Below, piece after piece: positions 6,679 through 15,052 of a DNA stretch of 64,000 nucleotides (position 1 is the stretch's first letter; each line of letters starts with the position of its first letter). The notes under the pieces are model-generated. The model did not search any database. It was not told the DNA's origin and saw only the letters and a list, made by a program, of their open reading frames with translations. Source of the DNA: Scytonematopsis contorta HA4267-MV1. GTDB taxonomy: Bacteria > Cyanobacteriota > Cyanobacteriia > Cyanobacteriales > Nostocaceae. The position numbers and the translations under genes are program-made. The stretch spans positions 1 to 64,000 of the forward strand of contig JAHHIC010000073.1 in NCBI GenBank assembly GCA_019359035.1, read 5' to 3'.

Positions 6679-9108
6679 ATGAAATCTCAATCCCACATTT
6701 TTAATCTAAAAGTTCAAAAGGTTGAGCAAATATGTTTATTCGATTTATCTTGGGGACAGGGACAACGATTGACTGTTCAGGTTAATTACCCAAATGCTTT
6801 AACTCAGTTGTACCAAGACTGGAGACGAGCATATTTAAATTTTTATCAGTCCGAGCATATGCGGGGACGAGCTGTTGGTGGTGGGGTTATGACCATTAAC
6901 GTCGATTGGCACGCAGAACTGGTGAAAGCTGAAAGTCGTTTGATGTTTGAATTCCATCGCTGGTTGCGTAGTGGAGAACTGTACGACATCCGCTCCCAAA
7001 TTGCTCAGGTGAGTCAGCAACTTTTACAGGAGAATTCAGCAACGACTGAAGCTGTGCAAGTTTTTCTCACCTGTGCCCCAATTGAGTTAGACCGATTTCC
7101 CTGGGAGGCTTGGGAAATTGGAACAGAATTTTCTACCACGGGAGCAATCCAAATTATTCGCGCACCTTTAAATATAGCTGCGGAAACAGGAGCAAGTCAT
7201 AATAGGCAACGTCAAGGACGCGCTCGTATTTTAGCAATTTTAGGTGATGATACTGGTTTGAATTTTCAAGCAGACCGGGAAGCTGTTAAATCTTTGTTTC
7301 GTGTTGCTGATGTACAGTTTGTCGGTTGGCAACCTGAGCAGACTTCCGCTCAAGTTATCCAGCAAATAACTGATGCAATCATTGATGAACGGGGATGGGA
7401 TGTATTGTTTTTTGCTGGACACAGCAATGAAACAGCTATGACTGGTGGTGAGTTAGGTATCGCTCCGGGTGTGTCGATTTCTATCAGCGAAATAGCACCA
7501 CAGTTGAGTGCGGCCAAAAAACGTGGACTACAGGTGGCTATATTTAACTCTTGCAGTGGGTTAAATATTGCTGAATCGCTGATTGATATGGGTTTTGGTC
7601 AGGTTGTGGTGATGCGTGAACCGATTCACAATCGTGTCGCTCAAGAATTTTTGGTAAGATTCCTTCAGGGATTGGCGAAACATCAAGATGTTTACGAATC
7701 GGTAATGAGAGCGCGGCAATTTTTGCGGATGGGCAAAAGTCACACTTATCCCTCTTCTTATTTAGTTCCTTCGCTATTTTGTCATCCTGGGTCAAAATTA
7801 TTTCGCATTCCTAATAAAAACTGGAAACAACGTCTGTTAAAGGGTTTGCCTAATACTTGGGAAGCGATTGCTATAGCAGCGAGTCTCACTCTCAGTGTGC
7901 TTACTCCCGTCCAGGACTTGCTGATGGACCCGCGAATTTTGGCTCAGTCTGTTTACCGGAATGTAACTGCTCAAATCCCATCAGAGGAAGTTCCACCTGT
8001 GGCTTTGGTAGAAATTGATGCCGAATCTATTTCCCGTGCCAAACTTCCGAATACTCAACTAATGCCATTTAATCGTAGCTATATCGCTAAGTTAGTCGAT
8101 AGCACGGTCAAATTAAATGCTTCTGTTATTACTTTAGATTTTATATTTGATACTCCGCAAAAAGAACCCGAATCTGGAGATAAAGATTTAGGAAAAGCAA
8201 TTCGTCGTGCTGTAGATAATAATAAATGGCTCATTTCAGGAGCAATTCTTCAAAATGGAAAGGAGTTTGCAGGAAATGAAGCTACTGGTATTACCAGTCG
8301 TAATTGGTCTTTAAAAGGATATGCTGATGCTGACCCTTACTTAGTTGAACTACCTACCATTAATAGCGATTGCCGTCAAGTATGTCCGCTTGCATATCTC
8401 ATGTCGGTTGTACACAAAGCAAACCAGAAAAAAATTAGTACATTACCCAAGCCACAAACTAACCGAGTCACGAATTTACGCACTCAATTTTTTGATGTTC
8501 TGAACAAAAAAAACAACCAACCATCCGATTTAGCAGCATTGCTGAATTTGCGATCGCCTTTTGGATTAACCCCCAAAATAGATTTTTCGATTCCGAGCAA
8601 CCAAATTTACCAAAAAATACCCGCTTGGAAATTGCTGGAAAATCCGGATGTGAGCAAATTTCCTTTAATCTCCCAGCAAGTAGTTCTAATTGCAGTGGGA
8701 AATGATTCCCGTCTAGGACTTGCATCTGGTGAACCCGACCGTTCACCAGCACCTTCTGCGATGAGTTATTGGACACAACAAGATAGGTTGACAGGTGGTG
8801 AATCTTTAGCTTATATGACCCACCATTTTCTCACCCATCACTTGGTAATTCCCATCCCTGACATTTGGATGGTGGGAGTCGCAGTTATTATTAGTAAAGT
8901 CTCGGTAATAGTGCTGAGTAGAAAGTCTAATTTTACTCTAGAACATCAACCGCAAATAATTGCAGCGGCATTGGGTGGAGTCGTTATCTACGGTATTGCA
9001 GGACTACAGCTTTATATATCCGCAGGGGTTTTACTACCCTGGTTTTTGCCTTCATCTGTTTTCTTGGCTTACGTTTTACCAGCTACAAGGAGAAAAAATC
9101 ATGTTTAA
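6679..9108 (+). CDS. CHAT-CHASE2 sensor protein (caspase-like domain plus extracytoplasmic sensor)
   Basis: This encodes 809 residues from the ATG at 6679. The N-terminal CHAT domain (about 60-370) is a caspase-like peptidase fold. It has the expected catalytic pair, His248 in FFAGHSNE and Cys292 in FNSCSGLN. A membrane helix near 395-410 leads into a CHASE2 domain (about 410-730; VALVEIDAESISRAKLPNTQ, then ASVITLDFIFDTP), the extracytoplasmic sensor of cyanobacterial kinases and cyclases. Hydrophobic helices at about 735-800 return the chain to the membrane. I infer that an outside signal sensed by CHASE2 controls a cytoplasmic protease. It lies between the sigma-like/DUF1822 pair and the DUF928-like gene, whose ATG overlaps it by 8 bp. 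Its substrate is unknown; the sigma-like or DUF1822 protein is an obvious candidate. Confidence 0.88.
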   Translation: MKSQSHIFNLKVQKVEQICLFDLSWGQGQRLTVQVNYPNALTQLYQDWRRAYLNFYQSEHMRGRAVGGGVMTINVDWHAELVKAESRLMFEFHRWLRSGELYDIRSQIAQVSQQLLQENSATTEAVQVFLTCAPIELDRFPWEAWEIGTEFSTTGAIQIIRAPLNIAAETGASHNRQRQGRARILAILGDDTGLNFQADREAVKSLFRVADVQFVGWQPEQTSAQVIQQITDAIIDERGWDVLFFAGHSNETAMTGGELGIAPGVSISISEIAPQLSAAKKRGLQVAIFNSCSGLNIAESLIDMGFGQVVVMREPIHNRVAQEFLVRFLQGLAKHQDVYESVMRARQFLRMGKSHTYPSSYLVPSLFCHPGSKLFRIPNKNWKQRLLKGLPNTWEAIAIAASLTLSVLTPVQDLLMDPRILAQSVYRNVTAQIPSEEVPPVALVEIDAESISRAKLPNTQLMPFNRSYIAKLVDSTVKLNASVITLDFIFDTPQKEPESGDKDLGKAIRRAVDNNKWLISGAILQNGKEFAGNEATGITSRNWSLKGYADADPYLVELPTINSDCRQVCPLAYLMSVVHKANQKKISTLPKPQTNRVTNLRTQFFDVLNKKNNQPSDLAALLNLRSPFGLTPKIDFSIPSNQIYQKIPAWKLLENPDVSKFPLISQQVVLIAVGNDSRLGLASGEPDRSPAPSAMSYWTQQDRLTGGESLAYMTHHFLTHHLVIPIPDIWMVGVAVIISKVSVIVLSRKSNFTLEHQPQIIAAALGGVVIYGIAGLQLYISAGVLLPWFLPSSVFLAYVLPATRRKNHV

Positions 9109-9856
9109 TGTACCCAATTACTGCAAATCATTATTCAGCTTAGCTATCGTTCCTTTTATTATCGCTGGTAATGGTATAAACAGCAACAGTATAGATACAA
9201 GTGTAGATACAGAAGTAGGGCAAGAAATAGGTCAAGAAGTTGCTCAGAACACATATACTGGCTGGGTAGCAACAATTTGGCAACGTCAACCAAAAAGACG
9301 ACCATTAATATCGCGTAGTAGTGGGGTATGTCCAATTTCACCAGGAGTAGTAGACACACTCGCAGTATGGCACGACCGTCCATTATTTTTGTGGCAGAGT
9401 TCAGAGCTTTGGGAAACTGCTCAATTAATTATCCGGGAAGAAGAAACTCAAAGAGTAATATGGACACAACAAGTCAACGTAGGAGATAAAAAAGCATTTT
9501 ATAGCGGTCAAGAAGCACTAAAAGCAGGAAAAACCTATCAATGGCAATTATCTGGAACCAACGGTAGAAGCATAATCCCAGAAAGAACCTTTGAAATTAT
9601 GTCTGCAAGCGAGCGGAGTAAAATTGAAACAGACTTGCAAGCTTTAGATAAAGAATTAAAAACAGCAGGAGTATCTCAGGAACAACTTGCTGAAAGAAAA
9701 GCAGAATATTTCCTCAATTACCAAATAAAGGATGACAACGGTAAAGACATGGTTCATCCTTGGTCAGATATTTTCCAAGTACTTTATGAAGTAGAAAAAC
9801 CTTCTGCATCTTTCGTTCAGAAGCGAGAAACCAAAATATCTCAGTTGTGTCAATAG
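9101..9856 (+). CDS. DUF928-like exported protein
   Basis: This encodes 251 residues. I chose the ATG at 9101 because a ribosome site (ACAAGGAG) precedes it and the N-terminus then forms a signal peptide (NYCKSLFSLAIVPFIIAG). The mature part begins with a basic stretch, then SSGVCPISPGVVDTLAVWHDRPLFLWQ, a beta-rich section and AGKTYQWQL. This layout recalls the start of DUF928 proteins ('C P ... P x F x x Y x P ... G x x Y x W'). The C-terminal third is helical (ERSKIETDLQALDKEL). It overlaps the CHAT-CHASE2 gene by 8 bp and precedes the TpsA gene, so it is likely a periplasmic or envelope component of this module. DUF928 has no known function. Confidence 0.6.
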   Translation: MFNVPNYCKSLFSLAIVPFIIAGNGINSNSIDTSVDTEVGQEIGQEVAQNTYTGWVATIWQRQPKRRPLISRSSGVCPISPGVVDTLAVWHDRPLFLWQSSELWETAQLIIREEETQRVIWTQQVNVGDKKAFYSGQEALKAGKTYQWQLSGTNGRSIIPERTFEIMSASERSKIETDLQALDKELKTAGVSQEQLAERKAEYFLNYQIKDDNGKDMVHPWSDIFQVLYEVEKPSASFVQKRETKISQLCQ

Positions 9857-9866
9857 ATAAAAAAAG

Positions 9867-9910
9867 AACCCCACCCCCAACCCCCTCCCCGCACGCGGGG
9901 AGGGGGCTAC
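9867..9910. repeat. G/C-tract palindromic repeat; possible terminator
   Basis: The stem CCCCTCCCCGC / GCGGGGAGGGG with a 2-base centre lies 10 bp past the stop of the DUF928-like gene. It belongs to the family at 3676, 10018, 44908 and 59505 and may end transcription here. Confidence 0.7.
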
Positions 9911-9926
9911 GAAAAAAGACAATATT

Positions 9927-9982
9927 AAGACAAGAACAGGAAGACAAGAACAGGAAGACAAGAACAGTAAGACAAGAGTAGT
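9927..9982. repeat. 14-bp tandem repeat, four copies
   Basis: The unit AAGACAAGAACAGG is present in two exact copies (9927-9954), then one with a single change and one with several changes at the 3' end. Confidence 0.85.
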
Positions 9983-10017
9983 TGATTTCAATTTCCCAGA
10001 GGATGTTTATGGTTTAT

Positions 10018-10062
10018 CGTAGCCCCCTCCTCGCTTGCGAGGAGGGGGTTGGGGGTGGGGTT
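10018..10062. repeat. G/C-tract palindromic repeat
   Basis: CCCCCTCCTCGC pairs with GCGAGGAGGGGG, followed by TTGGGGGTGGGG. This is a second copy of the family within 160 bp, lying upstream of the TpsA gene. Confidence 0.7.
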
Positions 10063-10139
10063 CCGGGTGCGAGTACGATAAGATATTGAGTTCTATTCAG
10101 AATTACATTATTAAACTGTCACGTTAGCGAGGTATTTAT

Positions 10140-11168
10140 ATGACGATTCAGCAAGATTTATTTTCAAAGTTTTTAATACAAGGTTTTGTTGGATTTAGTT
10201 TTTTATTATTTATTGATGCTCTTCCAGTTAAAGGTCAAATAACTCCAGATAATACCTTAGGAGCAGAAAGTTCTCGCATTACACCCGGTGCATTAATTAA
10301 CGGTGTTAATGCAGACAAAATTGACGGTGGAGCACAGCGAGGGAACAATCTTTTTCATAGTTTTAGTGAATTTAATATCAATAATGGACAAAGAGTTTAT
10401 TTTAGCAACCCTACAGAGATAGAAAATATTCTCACAAGGGTTACAGGTGGAAAAATATCTAACATCTTAGGAACCCTAGGTGTTGACGGAGCAGCCAACC
10501 TATTTTTAATAAACCCCAACGGTATATTGTTTGGTCAAAACTCCCAATTAGATGTACGTGGTTCCTTCGTTGGGACAACAGCATCGGGAGTACAATTTGG
10601 AGAACAGGGAATTTTTAGTACCGCAAATCCTGAAGCACCACCTTTATTGACTATTAATCCTTCAGCATTGTTTTTTAATCAAATCAATCCAGAAGCAAAA
10701 ATAAATGTTCAGTCCCAAGCATCAGCAGGTACTAACCCCCTCGGCAATCAAACCAATGGTTTAAGAGTACCCGACGGTAAAAGCTTGCTATTGCTGGGAG
10801 GAGATATTAACCTGACAAGCACAGGTTTACGAGCATATGGTGGAAAGGTAGAATTAGCGGGTTTAGCTGCACCAGGAACAGTTGGATTGACAGGTAATGG
10901 TACTCAGTTAGGATTAGTTATTCCATCAGATGTAACCAGAGCTAATGTCTCAATCATAGATTCAGTTATCAGTGGTTTCGCGGCGACAGCTGGTGAGATT
11001 AGTATTTACAGTCGTAATCTAGATATTGTAGGAACATCTCTATATGGAGGTATTGGTGATGGTTTAGGATTTGTCGGTGCTCAAGCGGGTGATATCAAGC
11101 TGGATACAACAGATACAATTACATTGCGACAAGAAAGTATCATTGATGGCAATTTAGGAAAGAAATAG
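10140..11168 (+). CDS. Two-partner secretion exoprotein TpsA, truncated
   Basis: This encodes 342 residues. A signal peptide (about 1-33, ending near LPVKGQ) is followed by the TPS secretion domain of the filamentous haemagglutinin N-terminal family. It contains GAQRGNNLFHSFSEFNI, ILTRVTGGKISNILGTLGVDG and the hallmark NPNGILFG. Some beta-helix follows (GGKVELAGLAAPGTVGL, then AGDIKLDTTDTITLRQESI). The frame stops at 11168, whereas cyanobacterial TpsA proteins usually have 700 or more residues and a conserved C-terminal tail; that tail follows in another frame (11162-11482). An internal deletion with a frameshift has therefore shortened the gene. The exported N-terminal part could still be secreted through a TpsB pore such as that at 40594 or 48870. 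Confidence 0.85.
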   Translation: MTIQQDLFSKFLIQGFVGFSFLLFIDALPVKGQITPDNTLGAESSRITPGALINGVNADKIDGGAQRGNNLFHSFSEFNINNGQRVYFSNPTEIENILTRVTGGKISNILGTLGVDGAANLFLINPNGILFGQNSQLDVRGSFVGTTASGVQFGEQGIFSTANPEAPPLLTINPSALFFNQINPEAKINVQSQASAGTNPLGNQTNGLRVPDGKSLLLLGGDINLTSTGLRAYGGKVELAGLAAPGTVGLTGNGTQLGLVIPSDVTRANVSIIDSVISGFAATAGEISIYSRNLDIVGTSLYGGIGDGLGFVGAQAGDIKLDTTDTITLRQESIIDGNLGKK

Positions 11169-11482
11169 CTCAGGTTTGCCCTAAAAGAGCAGATGGTCGT
11201 CTCAGGGGTGAATTTTATGTGGTAGGACGCAATGGTAGTTTACCACCTAGTCCTTTTGAACCTCTTACTGGTAGCAGAAGTTTGAGTCAGTTGGCAAGTT
11301 TGGATGGTGCTTCTAGTAATGTGGTGTCAGCAAAATCTAAGATACAAGGAACTTTGCCAACTCAAGTTGTGGAAGCACAAGGTTTTGTTAGAATGCCTAA
11401 TGGTCAGATTCACTTAGTTGCTGAAGCTACGGAAGCGACTCCTTCTGCTGCAACAACTTCTCCGGGATGTCCAGGAATATAG
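11162..11482 (+). pseudogene. Detached C-terminal tail of the TpsA gene
   Basis: In the frame two bases on from the TpsA gene the sequence reads EIAQVCPKRADGRLRG, then RNGSLPPSPFEPLTGSRSL, and ends GCPGI at TAG. This matches the conserved end of cyanobacterial TpsA exoproteins (compare QIAQGC and GRGGLPPRPDEPL in the intact TpsA at 50724). It shows that the central beta-helix region has been lost and the frame shifted at about 11160. A GTG at 11219 could start a short product, but an independent function is unlikely. Confidence 0.75.
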
Positions 11483-11495
11483 CGTACAATCAAAT

Positions 11496-11523
11496 GTAGA
11501 GACGTTACATGTAACGTCTCTAC
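11496..11523. repeat. 28-bp palindromic repeat (GAGACGTTACATG family)
   Basis: A perfect palindrome with arms GTAGAGACGTTACA. Related copies lie at 13693, 27430, 29647, 32341, 35474, 54848, 55862 and 59430. A worn copy follows at 11556-11583. Placed past the TpsA tail, it could act as a bidirectional terminator. Confidence 0.85.
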
Positions 11524-11600
11524 AGGCTGTAATTAATCTGTCCTTAAGTTAAAAATGTAGATACATTACATGTAACGTCAACATAAATATATTTATCTAT

Positions 11601-12092
11601 TTATGTTTTTTCTATGTCTTGTTTGATATGTTCTAACAATGTCTCAATTTGAGATAAAGTATAAACGTTGATATCAAGCCTTGGGGTTTTGTTACCTGAA
11701 AGTATGGCTACTATCCGATGAGTAGAATAATCTACAGTCTCTAATGTTTCCATTAGCTTTGGAGCTTGAGAGCGTACATTACAACGAGATTTGATAAAAG
11801 TTTCTACATCATTACGGAAGGTTACTTCAACCCCATCTTGACCAGAAAACTTTAAATCTTCAGCGAAAACAATTCCTGGTTCTGAGCTTTCTTGAGCTTT
11901 TACTAAGGTATTAAACAAAACCGATTTAAAATCATCTGGTAATTTAGATAGATTTTCTTTATTGTTTTGGATTTGCGAATCGTCTACATACGCAAAGGTA
12001 ATTTCTTTTGGTACAGTGCATTTTTCTAGTTGTACTGTTGAAGTGCCATAAGCAGTACCGAGAAGTTGTTTTCTACGCTTTGCTTCACCCAT
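11601..12092 (-). CDS. Hypothetical protein with MGEAKRRK start
   Basis: This encodes 163 residues beginning MGEAKRRKQLLG, an N-terminal signature shared by several unrelated small bacterial proteins. The rest is acidic and without a motif I recognise; about residues 30-100 look alpha/beta and the C-terminus is helical (SQIETLLEHIKQDIEK). There is no signal peptide or membrane helix. It is a single gene, convergent with the TpsA tail and divergent from the acyltransferase gene. No function can be offered. Confidence 0.65.
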   Translation of the reverse strand: MGEAKRRKQLLGTAYGTSTVQLEKCTVPKEITFAYVDDSQIQNNKENLSKLPDDFKSVLFNTLVKAQESSEPGIVFAEDLKFSGQDGVEVTFRNDVETFIKSRCNVRSQAPKLMETLETVDYSTHRIVAILSGNKTPRLDINVYTLSQIETLLEHIKQDIEKT

Positions 12093-12413
12093 AATTTTAA
12101 TACCAATTCAATACATTTACGTTTCACAATGCCAGATTGTAGCCTTTTGTAGGAATTAATACAACTGGGGGTGGTAATTTAATTAGCTGTGCTGTACTAC
12201 CAGCGTTTAACTTAGAAAGATGACCAAAATAGTAATTTTACTTACTAACTGATTTTAAGAATTAATCAATTCAGTGTTTTCAAGGTTGTTTTACTGTAAT
12301 TTGACAAGCCATTATCATAAGGTATTTAGCAAAATAAAGATTTTGAACTATCAATATAATTTGACAATAGAAAATTTGAATAGTTTAAATTAGCTACTTT
12401 TTTAAAAATATAT
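12093..12413. other. Divergent intergenic region
   Basis: This AT-rich region lies between the minus-strand hypothetical gene and the plus-strand acyltransferase, so it must hold both promoters. No repeat or recognisable operator was seen. Confidence 0.4.
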
Positions 12414-13433
12414 ATGGAAATAGAAAGAGATAATAGGCTAGATATTTTAAAGGCAATTGGTATTATTTTTGTATTAATGTGGCATTTACGCCCAATAAGT
12501 CTGACTATTAATAATAATACTCATGATATAATATTTGTAATTACTAAGATTATTCAAACTTTTGAATTGCAATTATATTTAACAGCAGTACCTTTATTTT
12601 ATCTTGTTTCACTTTATTTATTTTTTCTTAAAAAACCAAGCAAAGAATATTTTAAATATAGATTAGTCAAACTGTTTAAACTATTTGCTTTTTGGTCAAT
12701 ATTCCATAATATTTTTTTAATCCTGTTAACTAGGGAATTACCTGATTTTTCTTGGGAATTTATAACAGGATTAAAACCTAGCTTACCATTTGTAGGTGAT
12801 TCCGTTTTTTATTTTTTGTTTAATCTAATTGGCTTGACAATTATTTCTTTTTCATACGTGATAATAAATTCGATTAAAATAAGAAAGATTATTTCTTGTA
12901 TAATAGTATTATTTTCTTTTTCATTTTTTGAAATTGCCTATATCAATAATTTAAATATCCCTTACCACTGGCTTATAAATTTTATTATTTATATCCCTAT
13001 TTCTTTCTACTTGGCAAATAATCAAGAAACTATATTAAGATTAAGATTTACGTATTTATTGGCATACATATTATTTTCTGCTCATGATATTTATTTACGC
13101 ACAGTGGGTAATTATGGAAGTATCTATGGAAGGATTTCTATCGTTTGTGGTGCTTTAACTATTTTCTCTTTTATTTTTTCTCAAAAGATTTCAGTAAACT
13201 GGTATATACAAAAATTATCTAAATACTCTCTTGGAATATTCGCATTACACAAGTACTGGCAATATTTATTATTTTTGTTAGTTAATCAAAATTTTGAATT
13301 TGCTATATCTATAAATCTACTTGTCACACCTTTAAATATAATATTTATGATTGTAAGTATTTTAGTAATATTTTTTACTACCCTGTCAGTTTATTTATTA
13401 AAAAAGACAAGCTTTAAACAGTTTATATCCTAG
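12414..13433 (+). CDS. Acyltransferase 3 family membrane protein
   Basis: This encodes 339 residues with about ten hydrophobic helices. The N-terminus NRLDILKAIGIIFVLMWHLRP is the classic acyltransferase-3 motif ('R x D x L K ... I ... V x x x H'), with the putative catalytic His at about residue 24. The family transfers acetyl or other acyl groups to sugars of exopolysaccharide, lipopolysaccharide or glycolipids at the inner membrane. The gene is markedly more AT-rich than its neighbours and stands alone between repeats, which suggests acquisition by transfer. The acceptor cannot be inferred; no polysaccharide cluster is adjacent. Confidence 0.8.
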   Translation: MEIERDNRLDILKAIGIIFVLMWHLRPISLTINNNTHDIIFVITKIIQTFELQLYLTAVPLFYLVSLYLFFLKKPSKEYFKYRLVKLFKLFAFWSIFHNIFLILLTRELPDFSWEFITGLKPSLPFVGDSVFYFLFNLIGLTIISFSYVIINSIKIRKIISCIIVLFSFSFFEIAYINNLNIPYHWLINFIIYIPISFYLANNQETILRLRFTYLLAYILFSAHDIYLRTVGNYGSIYGRISIVCGALTIFSFIFSQKISVNWYIQKLSKYSLGIFALHKYWQYLLFLLVNQNFEFAISINLLVTPLNIIFMIVSILVIFFTTLSVYLLKKTSFKQFIS

Positions 13434-13586
13434 CGCAAATATCTTAGCATAAATTCATACTTCGCGTCCTTAGTACCTTCGTGGTTTGTTTAATGACTAT
13501 CTTTTAAATTTTGAATTTTTAATTATAAATTTTGAATTGCCGAAGTACCCCCCCTAAATTAATAAATTCAAAATTACCTCATTCTT

Positions 13587-13619
13587 AAATTTTGAATTTT
13601 GAATTTTGAATTTTGAATT
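13587..13619. repeat. Heptamer repeat TTTTGAA
   Basis: Four consecutive copies of TTTTGAA/TTTTGAAT type at the end of the AT-rich gap 13434-13692, with scattered related copies from about 13507. This resembles STRR sequences of heterocystous cyanobacteria. Confidence 0.7.
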
Positions 13620-13692
13620 GTTAAAGTCTTTTAATGTATGAGGTGTATAGGTCAAGAATATCCACCTAAACTAATGTGTTGATGTTACATGT

Positions 13693-13720
13693 GTAGAGAC
13701 GTTACATGTAACGTCTCTAC
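13693..13720. terminator. 28-bp palindrome (GAGACGTTACATG family), likely terminator
   Basis: A perfect 28-bp palindrome followed on the plus strand by ATTTTTTG, 17 bp beyond the stop of the minus-strand Rpn gene and downstream of the plus-strand acyltransferase. The hairpin plus T-run suits termination between convergent genes. Confidence 0.6.
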
Positions 13721-13737
13721 ATTTTTTGTTAATCAGA

Positions 13738-14661
13738 TTATTCTTGTTGCTGATTTAACCAGGCTTCAAAATCAGTTGGGGTAGAAAAATCTAGTAAAGC
13801 TTCTGCTAACTCTTCTAGTTGTTCAACCGATAATGCCTGAATTTGGTCAGCTAATGATGAATTAATTTCACCAAAGCGACGATTTAATTGACGTGTAACT
13901 AGCCGTTGTCCCTCCTCCTGTTTGCCTTCCTGTTTTCCTTCCTGTTTTCCTTCCTGTCTTGCGAGTTCTTTGTCCCGTTGATAAAGTGGTTCTAATAGCA
14001 TAATCAATTCCCTGTCATCTTCCTCTATTTCATTTTCATTTATTCTTAGGTGTTGTTGCAAGTTATAAAGCAGCTCAAGTGTCGGTTGACGGTATGGATT
14101 ATTTAATGGTAGTGCTTTTAACTCATTAATCGCTCGTTGTTGTACTTTTCCTCTACCAAGCATCCTTAGCCAGAGAGTATCAGTATTACAGGGTAATTTG
14201 TGAACCACAACAATAGCTGTACGAAAAGGCTCAGGTATAAAATGCACTGCTGATGACCAGTCGGGTTTTTGGACAACACAGAACGTTGATAATAGAGAAG
14301 CGGGTGCTGTGGGAGTAATAATCCATAGTTTAGGGATGGTTAATGTTTCAACAGAAGCTGTCTTTCGGTGAGCTTTTCGCTGTAACTCACTTTTAACGAG
14401 CAAAAGCTTTGAAACACATTCTGTCACTTCGTCTTCGGTCGCTGGGTTGCGAAAAGCCTCAAACAAAGCGGGAAAGGCTGCAAATTTTCCTAGTAAACCC
14501 AATACTTCTAAAGTTTGATTCTTTGCTGACAAAGGGGAAAAGAAAACATCTATTCTGTTAACTTCTGATATTACTCTTCTGTCTGGTGTAACTTTACCAT
14601 AAGGTTTTAGCAATAGTTTTAAGTATTCTTTTGCAAACTGGTCATGGATGAATCTAGTCAT
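13738..14661 (-). CDS. Rpn/PD-(D/E)XK-like protein with DUF4351 tail
   Basis: This encodes 307 residues. The N-terminal part (FIHDQFAKEYLKLLLKPYGKV, then EVNRIDVFFSP at about residues 30-45) belongs to the large cyanobacterial group of putative PD-(D/E)XK (Rpn-like) proteins. The C-terminal 60 residues (LVTRQLNRRFGEINSSLADQIQ, then LAEALLDFSTPTDFEAWL) are a DUF4351 domain. A perfect EGKQ repeat near residue 233 comes from a 12-bp DNA repeat. The clear catalytic D...E-x-K pattern is not obvious, so nuclease activity is uncertain. Members are often associated with recombination or transposon remnants; a broken relative lies at 27476-28073. Confidence 0.75.
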   Translation of the reverse strand: MTRFIHDQFAKEYLKLLLKPYGKVTPDRRVISEVNRIDVFFSPLSAKNQTLEVLGLLGKFAAFPALFEAFRNPATEDEVTECVSKLLLVKSELQRKAHRKTASVETLTIPKLWIITPTAPASLLSTFCVVQKPDWSSAVHFIPEPFRTAIVVVHKLPCNTDTLWLRMLGRGKVQQRAINELKALPLNNPYRQPTLELLYNLQQHLRINENEIEEDDRELIMLLEPLYQRDKELARQEGKQEGKQEGKQEEGQRLVTRQLNRRFGEINSSLADQIQALSVEQLEELAEALLDFSTPTDFEAWLNQQQE

Positions 14662-15052
14662 TGAATTCTATACTTTGGAATTTGGTTTGATGCATCTCAG
14701 ACTAGTAGTTTACATTTTTATAGTTGAATAAATATATTTCTTTAATTATTTAAAATGTTTGTTTTATACATATAGAATGATAAATAAATTACACACTTAC
14801 TAATGATATAAATTTGATAAAAAGTTAAGATTAGTAGCTGTTCAAAAACGAATGTAACAAATAGATAAGAATAAATTAATGAACAAATAATACTAGGTTA
14901 ATGTTAAAAAATATATATAGCAATCCTAAATCATTTGTAAAAAATCATAATAAACGAGGGCGGGGCAAGAGAAAGCCCACCCCACTCCTAAGCCATCCTA
15001 CATATAAACGATTTTTGTGAATAGCGGCTAATCAAAGCCACTTGCGTGGGGT
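14662..15052. other. Intergenic region with a short GC-rich repeat
   Basis: This AT-rich gap lies between two minus-strand genes. It contains a GGGCGGGGCAAGAGAAAGCC...CCCACCCC repeat at about 14955-14989, related to copies at 23262, 40328 and 56389. No gene was seen. Confidence 0.5.
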
